Source of the DNA: Macrolepiota albuminosa
Taxonomy: Eukaryota > Basidiomycota > Agaricomycetes > Agaricales > Agaricaceae
Length of the DNA stretch: 64,000 bases
Direction of reading: 5' to 3'
Assembly (NCBI GenBank): GCA_027475525.1
Contig: JAMWFC010000077.1
Location: 1,488,001-1,552,000 of the forward strand
Shown here one piece after another: positions 57,901 through 64,000 of the stretch (positions are counted from its first letter, which is position 1; each line of letters opens with the position of its first letter). The notes under the pieces are model-generated. The model saw only the letters and a list, made by a program, of their open reading frames with translations, had not been told where the DNA came from and searched no databases. A program made the translations under genes and the position numbers.

Positions 57901-60172
57901 CGTTGGCGTGTTGGTCGGTAAACTCCGGGGGCTTAGCGCGGGCGCCTTTTCGTTGTCCCCTAGGGAACGTTGGCACCGTTCGTCGGATTCCGGAATTTGG
58001 GTCGCTAATTGTGAGGGTCGTTTCCTCGTCGGTAACTGTCTTGACGACTGATCGCGCCAAGACGTCGAAGGGTCTGCCAAGTAGTAGGTCGTAAGCTGGT
58101 GAACGTAAGATGTGTATCTGAAGATAAAAAGTGATGTCGCCAAGGGTGCACGGCACATTCTTGGCGAGGCCTAGAGATCTGTCCACCGTACCGTTAGCGC
58201 TCTGCATGTTTAGTATAACGGTAGGGTCGTAAATAAGGCCTAGATCGTTAGCGACTTCAGCTGCCATGGAAATGATCTGAGACCCGCTATCCACAATTGC
58301 CTCTACTTCGTGCTTGTTGTCTACGGTTAGCGCTACCGAGCGGATAGCGTGCGATTCTTGAGCGACGGTAAGGATTGCTGGGTCTTCTCCATGGTCTACC
58401 GACCTAAGGTAGGTCTCCACTGGGTCCACAGAGGTGGCGTTAGCGATGGGGTCGGTAAGAGGTTCATCGGTGTCGGGAGAGTCAATGGTAACAGAAAAAC
58501 CAGGTAGCGCGTCGTCGAGTTCATCAACTTCGGCAACGGCTGTCGCCAAGGGTCGTCGGGGAGTGACTGCCGTCTTGACCTGGTTGCGGACGTCGGGAGC
58601 AATACTACAAAGTTCTTCTACTGACAAGGTGACGTGGGTTTTCATGATGCGGTTAAAAACGTGGTTCGATTTTTTGATGTCGAAGATTGGCGCAGTAGGT
58701 CGGTAGCCACCCTCAGGACGTTTCTCGGGAGCGGCAAAGTTTCGTTGTGCGGGAGCGTGATAACGGTCGGGAATCCCTGAATAGGGATGGAGAGGCGGCA
58801 AAGGCGGTTCGGGAGCGGTAGCGGACGACGATGGTTCTGAGGCAGGAGCAGGGGCAGTGGCAGGAGGTGCGGCAGGAGCAGGTGTCGGTAACTTGCTAGC
58901 GGGAGGCATTGGCTTATATCCTTTAAGAGGCTGTTTCGGCTGCTTAACTTCAACCCCATCAAAGACCTGATTCTTAAGCGAATCCAACTCTTGTTGGAGC
59001 TTGGCGATACGCTCTTCCCGCGAGAAAGTAGGATGGTCGCCAACGCTGTCGAAGTGTAAGACCTCGTGAATCATCTGCTGTTGAGTCGCTTGTTCAGGGT
59101 CAGGGTTGGCGTTGCCGGATAGCGTGCCGGTAACGATCTGTCCTGGGTTGCGCCTATGCCACTCATCAACTCGCTCCTGGAAGGACTTCTTGTCTGGGTA
59201 GTTGGGGATGGTGGCGCCAGTGGTAAGAACTATCTTGCCGTCGATAGCCCTTCGAATTCTACCTTGGCGAACGTAATTCTCGAGGGTAGCGCAGCGTCCT
59301 CTAGTCATAGTATGGCCAATTTCCCCACAGAAGTGGCAAGGGCCAGGTGCGGGTACGTTAGCGGGTCGGTTAGCAGTCAGGTTGGTGGTAATCATAGTTT
59401 CGATACGTGTCATAGCGGAGGCGACAGCGGCGGTAATAGCAGCGTTGAGTTCTTCTTTCTTAACGAAGTCGGCAACAGGAGGCGGGATGGGAATGATACC
59501 GTTAGTTCGCTCAGGTGGTGGGCTCGTCCTAGCGCGTGGTATGCCAACGCCAGTGTCCGTTCCCTTGAGAACCCATTTACCGGCTTCAAAGACGTCGGCA
59601 ACGTTATAGGGCTCGTCAGGGTGATGGGCCTGGTGAACTATCTCTAGGCGACGAGCAATACGCGTCCAAAGCGAAGTCGGGATGCCTTGCTGGAACAGGC
59701 GACGCTCCTCGTTAATATAGAGCTTGCCGTTCTGCAGAAGCCACCTAGCGATTTTCTGGAACTCGCGGTAATACGTAGAGAATGCGCCAAGCGAAGATGT
59801 GCCGTTGTCGAAAGATTCCTGTACTAGTTTCTGTAACTCGTTTACCGTGTATCGGGTAGCCTCCTCGGCGCCAGGGTACAGCTGGATCACTGCTGTCTTC
59901 CAGTCCTCATACGAAGCGCCTTGGGCTGGAACTGGCGGTGCGGCAGGGACAAAGGCGGCAAACTCGGTCAAACCTGTCCACGTCTCTGCCGTGTCATACG
60001 ATACATATCTTGCCGCGTACTCCTTCATCTGCGTGTGGTCGGTAATGTTACAGTCCCTGAATAGATACTCCAACTCCTTGAAATACTGGGAGAGCTCCCG
60101 TGGCTTGGACTCGTCCCATTTCGGTGCCGAGAAGTGGTTGCGTGGCAGCATGCGCTGGACTTGTTGTTCCAT
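57860..60172 (-). CDS. gag: element B gag-protease polyprotein
   Basis: 770 codons open on the minus strand. The capsid-type region is residues 1-250 (NHFSAPKWDESKPRELSQYF, AFSTYYREFQKIARWL). A zinc-knuckle-like C-H-F-C-G-E-I-G-H-x6-C lies at about 59292-59338, with a longer H-to-C spacing than the classic knuckle. A proline/alanine-rich linker and then the aspartic protease follow, with D-S-G-S in EAIVDSGSQIISMAAEVANDLG (about 58300) and DLLLGRPFDVLARS near 58085. No stops. Pol follows in another frame. Typical Ty3/gypsy gene order and consistent with an element that was recently active. Confidence 0.88.
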   Translation of the reverse strand: MEQQVQRMLPRNHFSAPKWDESKPRELSQYFKELEYLFRDCNITDHTQMKEYAARYVSYDTAETWTGLTEFAAFVPAAPPVPAQGASYEDWKTAVIQLYPGAEEATRYTVNELQKLVQESFDNGTSSLGAFSTYYREFQKIARWLLQNGKLYINEERRLFQQGIPTSLWTRIARRLEIVHQAHHPDEPYNVADVFEAGKWVLKGTDTGVGIPRARTSPPPERTNGIIPIPPPVADFVKKEELNAAITAAVASAMTRIETMITTNLTANRPANVPAPGPCHFCGEIGHTMTRGRCATLENYVRQGRIRRAIDGKIVLTTGATIPNYPDKKSFQERVDEWHRRNPGQIVTGTLSGNANPDPEQATQQQMIHEVLHFDSVGDHPTFSREERIAKLQQELDSLKNQVFDGVEVKQPKQPLKGYKPMPPASKLPTPAPAAPPATAPAPASEPSSSATAPEPPLPPLHPYSGIPDRYHAPAQRNFAAPEKRPEGGYRPTAPIFDIKKSNHVFNRIMKTHVTLSVEELCSIAPDVRNQVKTAVTPRRPLATAVAEVDELDDALPGFSVTIDSPDTDEPLTDPIANATSVDPVETYLRSVDHGEDPAILTVAQESHAIRSVALTVDNKHEVEAIVDSGSQIISMAAEVANDLGLIYDPTVILNMQSANGTVDRSLGLAKNVPCTLGDITFYLQIHILRSPAYDLLLGRPFDVLARSVVKTVTDEETTLTISDPNSGIRRTVPTFPRGQRKGARAKPPEFTDQHANEPPHRCFHRPSRR

Positions 60173-60552
60173 GGTGACGGTGGTAACGAGTTCGGTTAGC
60201 GGTAGTGGGGAAGGAGTTCTGGAGATTGGCGACGGGGTAAGCGAAATGATTTGAGAAAGAGGCGTTAGCGGAGTAATGGGAGTGATTGATTGCGGTAAGG
60301 CAAAGGGCGACGCTAAGGGGTCGTCGGCGCTATAATCGAGGGAATGTGGGAAGAGATCAGGAAAAGCGTCTACAGTGGCGTTCTGTAGTTCCTGGGCTAG
60401 AGAGAGACCCGGTAAGGCACCAGGTGGTTGTGGGGTTGATGGGTGGGAAGGAGCTATGCCTTCTGCCGACTGGTCTAGCAGGCGGCGCCTACGTTGGAGA
60501 CGGGTTTCTGGCGGAATTCTGCCCTAGAGATCCCTCGCGGTGGGCTCCAATT
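60173..60552 (-). other. element B leader between right LTR and gag
   Basis: About 380 bp of 5' leader on the minus strand. It starts with the candidate primer binding site (TGGAGCCCACCGCGAG, complementary to a tRNA-type CCA end) directly inside the LTR. No further gene is recognised. Confidence 0.6.
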
Positions 60553-61503
60553 TGATGACGCCCAAAGTTTGGTCAGTAACAAATGTAACAATTGTGTTAC
60601 CGTACCAAGAGTGTGCGTTGGGCGCGCTATAAGTGATTTGAGGAGTCCCGGGCAGGTCCCAGAGAACGCGTCTGTGAAAAAGGGTAAAAGTCGGTAACGG
60701 GGTCGGCAAGTGTCAAGCGCTAAGGTAAAGCGCCTAAGGAAAATGCGGTAAGTGAACACGGCAAGGGTGAGCGGCAAGAGCACGATAAGCTTAGCGAAGT
60801 TCTAAGCGTCGATAATGCCTGCCGTAGTTGCAAGGCGCGAGTATGTCGAGTGTTGGCGAACGTCTGTAACTACCGACGAGTTCGACGTTGCCGACCGTAG
60901 CGTAAATGAGCTCTTGAGCGTAAGGGAGACTGAAGTAAAGGGGAAACTGTGGTCTATTCGTCTGATGATCCTCTATGTACAAGTCGGTAAGTACTTTTAT
61001 ACTACAATGAGTTCGCCGTCGCCAGTGGCTAATGATGCCAGAGTGCGGTAAACTGGAAAATTTCAAAGGGGTAGCTCCAACGGTTTCAGATCCCTACCGT
61101 CCATTCAAGAGCCTTAGCGACGCCAGGCGACAGATCGCGAAGCTAAACCATCACTCCATCACCCTTCTGTCTGTCAGAACACCTAAGCGACGTTGGGCGC
61201 CAAATCGAGACGGTAAGCGGTGTCAGACGCCAAGGTCAAACGCCAAGCTGTCCGTCAGTTTTTGATAGATCATCAAGCTTCTCGCTAAGCGCTGTCGTCA
61301 GTGACTGATGCCATCTGTCAGTTGTCATTCTTGCTGCCGTCGGCGCTATCATTGATTGGATCTGCTTCTTGCCGTGCGCGGCCGTCAGAAATGGCTTAAA
61401 ATGGGTAGAACGCGTGCGCTAAGTTCGGAACGAGTGCGGCAAGGTTTCTGGAGCCGGTGCCGAGCCTGCCGTTGATGCGCCTAACCTGTATAGGGTCCTA
61501 TCA
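60553..61503 (-). repeat. right (5') LTR of element B
   Basis: 951 bp, TGATGACG...CCTATCA. Two C/T differences from the left LTR. In the element's own orientation this is the 5' LTR and should hold the promoter for gag-pol. Confidence 0.93.
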
Positions 61504-61583
61504 CCGACGAGTGCGGCAAGGTTTCTGGAGCCGGTGCCGAGCCTGCCGTTGATGCGCCTAACCTGTATAGGGTCCTATCACCG
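61430..61583. repeat. 77-bp tandem duplication across the element B/A junction
   Basis: The 77-mer containing the LTR end and CCG is present twice in a row, so the right border of element B appears twice (61503 and 61580). Confidence 0.85.
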
Positions 61584-61881
61584 CTATGTGGCGTTGTCCA
61601 CATAGCTTTACTTACCTTACAGTAGATACTATTATATTATATTTATTATAATATAATATTAATTTACATTATTATATAAATTAGTTTACCAGCTGCTTAC
61701 AAAGCAGCTTATTTTGTGTTGATACTACATAGTCAATAGACCGGACTGGTCTGATTCTGTGCAGTGTGAACCTAAGCTCTCACAATCTCTGTAACTTCGT
61801 TACACATAGTCAATAGACCGGACTGGTCTGATTCTGTGCAGTGTGAACCTAAGCTCTCACAATCTCTGTAACTTCGTTACA
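61581..61881 (+). repeat. 3' LTR of element A, remainder
   Basis: Resumes with CCGCTATGTGG and is identical to 38265-38488 apart from one 77-bp duplication (61727-61803 repeated at 61804-61880). It ends TTACA, followed by CTAAG, the target duplication of element A. Confidence 0.92.
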
Positions 61882-62163
61882 CTAAGGCTGACAAATACTT
61901 GCCTTTTTCGTTTGTTTTTCGGTCAGTTTTTCAGTAGAAAAGAAAAAAAAAAAGATATTATTCAATGAAAAAGAGTGTATAATAAATATTTAAATGTACA
62001 ATATCTCTCGGACACATGTGGAAGGTATTCGGAGTGTGTGAATGTGGCCGAGGCCAAAACGCGATTTAGTGGACACCAGTTTTCACGCCTCGCATGATCT
62101 TAAACCAAACAGCATCAATTTTTCCACGGTTTCAACGTTGTAGTGAGTAAACTACACTACAAA
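61882..62163 (+). promoter_or_regulatory. upstream region of the last gene, next to element A
   Basis: AT-rich region with an A-run and TATAATAAATATTT near 61978-61991, a plausible promoter for the gene to the right. Element A is inserted immediately upstream, so the original promoter may continue left of 38254. Confidence 0.35.
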
Positions 62164-62770
62164 GTAAGTGTTGATTGATTGATTGATTTACAAATATTAA
62201 TAACCATTCTTATAGCAACGCTTCGAAACTCGATTACAAAGTAAGTATTGATTGATTGATTGATTGATAGATATTAATAAATGATTGATCTAGCTACAAC
62301 TTCAAAATTTGATTACAAAGTAAGTATTGACTGATTGATTGATTGATGACTATTAACAAATATTCTTATAGCGAAATTTTCACACTCAACTACAAAGTAA
62401 GTAATGATTGATTGATTGATTGATGATCCTTAACAAACATTCAATAGCTCGACAACTTTCAGCTATTGATTGATCATTGTAAGTGATTTTTAATGTATTT
62501 GAGCTTAGAAAATGCTTAAAAAATTCGAAAAAATCACAGAAAAATCAGGAAAAATTCAATTCAGCTAATAGTAAAAGTTTGGGCTATTGTAGTAAGTGAC
62601 TTTTATTGTTTTTGAGCTTTATAAATGCTTATAAAATTCAAAAAAATCAAGAAAAATTCTATTCAGCTTACAGTAACACTTGGACAATTTTGAGCTATTG
62701 ATATACTCATCATGTAAGTGTCTTTCAATAGTTTTAAGCTATGAAAATGCTTAAAAAACTATTCTTTCAG
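62164..62770 (+). other. tandem intron / mini-exon array in the leader of the last gene
   Basis: Seven intron-like units, each with a GTAAGT or GTAAGTG donor and an AG acceptor: 62164-62215, 62241-62293, 62320-62371, 62397-62447, 62479-62571, 62592-62673 and 62714-62770. Between them are segments of 25, 26, 25, 31, 20 and 40 nt. Units 1-4 are copies of one another (51-53 nt, GATT repeats after the donor, TATTAAYA or TTAACA branch-like site). Units 5-7 form a second family (TGAGCTTNNAAAATGCTTA, then AATTCAGCTTA). The mini-exons before units 2-4 also share the ending YTACAAA. No long coding frame passes through, so they would sit in the 5' UTR. Confidence 0.65.
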
Positions 62771-63965
62771 GCAATCTTCAACTACTCATTCTAATAACGA
62801 ACCCAGTACTCCTGAAGGTCAAAGACAGCAGGCTAGGATTCAAAGCAGGCTACAACAGTTACAAATGACTGATCCTGATGAGCGTCGTGCAAATAGAAGT
62901 AGAAGATCTACTTCAGTGGTTATACCACTTCATTATGGAACTGGGGATATGGGATCTGGGGATATAAGAATTGGAAGAAATAGTCAGATTGCCTCTAGCT
63001 CTTTAGAGAGGCCTATTGGACCAACTGTGGCTGTGGATTTATTTGCATCTGAGGATGTACAACTTGGAATCACAAGATTGGGGGATATGAGAACTGAGGG
63101 AAATAATCAGATTGCTTCAAGCTCTGATATATCTGGGGGAAATACAGGATTGAGGGATATGAGAACTGGGGGAAATAATCAGATTGCTTCAAGCTCTAGG
63201 GAAAATCCTTCTAGCTCTTTGAGGAGGCCTCTTAGACCACCAACTGTTGCTGAGGATCTATTTGCTAGGGCTATTCCTGAAACTCATTTACCTGAAGGAT
63301 GGAATGCTCCTTTGCAAAATCCAATTCCTAGAATGATACCACCTCTACCTCTTCCTGCATATAGAGCTCCTTATGTGCCTTCAATAGTAGCACCTCTACC
63401 AGCTACTGTGCATGGAAGAGATCATAGAGTGGGATCAGTCAATCAGCCTGTAGTTGGTGGGACTGCTATGAGTATACCTGAAACTCATTTGCCTGAAGGT
63501 TGGGATGCTCCTTTACAGAATCCTATACCTAGAATGCCTGCTTTGCATAGAGCTGCTTTGCCAAACTTCACAATGCCACTACCACTGCCACCTGCACCTG
63601 GGAATAGAGGAAGACAAATTAACCAGCAGGTTGCTCCTATACAAGCACAATCATTAGCAGCATTGCAAGACCAACAAAGGTTGAGGCATATTGCTGCAGC
63701 TGAGGAGCAGGATAGACAACGGCAGGCACTAGCAGTGTTACAAGAGCAGCAACAGCTCAGACATATTGCTATGGCTGAAGAGGAGGAGAGGCAACAAGAG
63801 TGGCAAAGGCAACAACAGGCATTAGCAGTATTGCATGAGCAACAACAGCTCAGAGATATTGCTATAGCTGAAGAGCAAGCAGTAGCAGAGGCACAAAGGG
63901 CTTTACACCAGCTAGAGGTGAGACAAAGACAACTTTTAAAGGTTGCATTGACTAAGAAAGATTAA
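62712..63965 (+). CDS. Q/P-rich repeat protein with coiled-coil C-terminus, unknown
   Basis: The frame is open from the acceptor at 62770 (QSSTTHSNNEPSTPEGQRQQ) through 63962, with the stop TAA at 63963-63965. The AT at the end of the preceding exon (62712-62713) plus the G at 62771 would make the start codon after splicing. An internal start at 62865 is the alternative. Features: three copies of a GNNQIASSS-type repeat (62985-63200), two copies of an I-P-E-T-H-L-P-E-G-W block (63270 and 63473), proline-rich linkers, and a glutamine/alanine-rich coiled coil from about 63640 with three heptad-like repeats (LAVLQEQQQLRHIA). After the TAA the same frame stays open to the window end, so TAA may be a CAA-to-TAA nonsense change. 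Function not recognised; it may be a structural protein of a transposon. Confidence 0.6.
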
Positions 63966-64000
63966 CAGGATGTAGATCTCAATCCTGAACATAGGCCTTT

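Larger units (their letters stand above)
49646..61503 (-). mobile_element. Ty3/gypsy element B with an antisense spliced gene
   Basis: LTRs at 49646-50673 and 60553-61503 in direct orientation. The right one is 951 bp; the left is 1028 because it contains one 77-bp duplication. The LTRs differ otherwise at two C/T positions only. Target duplication CCGC lies at 49642-49645 and directly after the right LTR. Coding order on the minus strand: gag-protease, reverse transcriptase-RNase H, integrase. A spliced gene runs on the plus strand between the integrase end and the left LTR. A candidate tRNA primer site on the minus strand just inside the right LTR starts TGGAGCCCACCGCGAG (plus 60550 downward). 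Confidence 0.93.
38254..61881 (+). mobile_element. Ty3/gypsy element A (chromovirus-like), 3' LTR split by element B
   Basis: The 5' LTR is 38254-38488 (235 bp, TGTAGCG...CGTTACA). The 3' LTR starts at 49631, is cut after 15 bp by element B and resumes at 61581. Target duplication CTAAG lies at 38249-38253 and 61882-61886. Internal order on plus: gag, protease, reverse transcriptase, RNase H, integrase, chromodomain, then a long extra ORF. The two LTRs are identical once a 77-bp duplication is discounted, indicating very recent insertion. No TGG-type tRNA primer site is seen after the 5' LTR. A polypurine stretch GGGGGGTG precedes the 3' LTR. Confidence 0.92.

Noticed and set aside
38254..61881. 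One composite retroelement with gag-pol on both strands
   Set aside because: Two separate LTR pairs, two target duplications and two complete gene sets show two nested elements.
62164..62450. CRISPR-like array because of regular repeats and spacers
   Set aside because: The context is eukaryotic. The repeats contain GATT microsatellites and splice signals and the spacers are themselves similar.

Overview
The window looks like a transposon-dominated piece of a basidiomycete (probably Agaricomycete) genome. The evidence is very short GT-AG introns (about 45-60 nt), Agaricomycete-type non-LTR and Ty3/gypsy retroelements, and an intron-dense SDR gene. I cannot name the species. Only two loci look like ordinary host-style genes: a short-chain dehydrogenase/reductase at 36.2-37.5 kb and the spliced Q/P-rich gene running off the right edge (62.1-64.0 kb).

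Layout. 1-37 kb is mostly AT-rich, CpG-poor, decayed transposon sequence. It holds tRNA-derived SINEs, two non-LTR elements (2.4-5.5 kb and 23.8-29.1 kb), a Helitron-type fragment, degraded multi-exon genes, a Tc1/mariner element with 222-bp TIRs (32.4-34.0 kb), and a series of solo LTRs that can be delimited to the base because their target-site duplications survive. 38.25-61.88 kb is GC-rich and young. It is Ty3/gypsy element A (plus strand, 235-bp LTRs, TSD CTAAG), whose 3' LTR was split by Ty3/gypsy element B (coding on the minus strand, 951-bp LTRs, TSD CCGC). 61.9-64 kb holds a gene with a tandem array of small introns and mini-exons in its leader.

Main biological points. Element A carries a long extra sense ORF between pol and its 3' LTR. 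Element B carries an antisense gene with five spliceosomal introns and a C6 cysteine cluster in the equivalent place. The 5' leader of the last gene is a set of seven tandem intron-like units separated by 20-40-nt mini-exons, and splicing would create its start codon.

Main caution. There are 24 immediate tandem duplications with a period of exactly 77 bp across the window, most of them in elements A and B. One lies in one LTR of B and is missing from the otherwise near-identical partner LTR. They look like unmerged k-mer overlaps (k=77) between assembly contigs, and they cause most of the apparent pol frameshifts.
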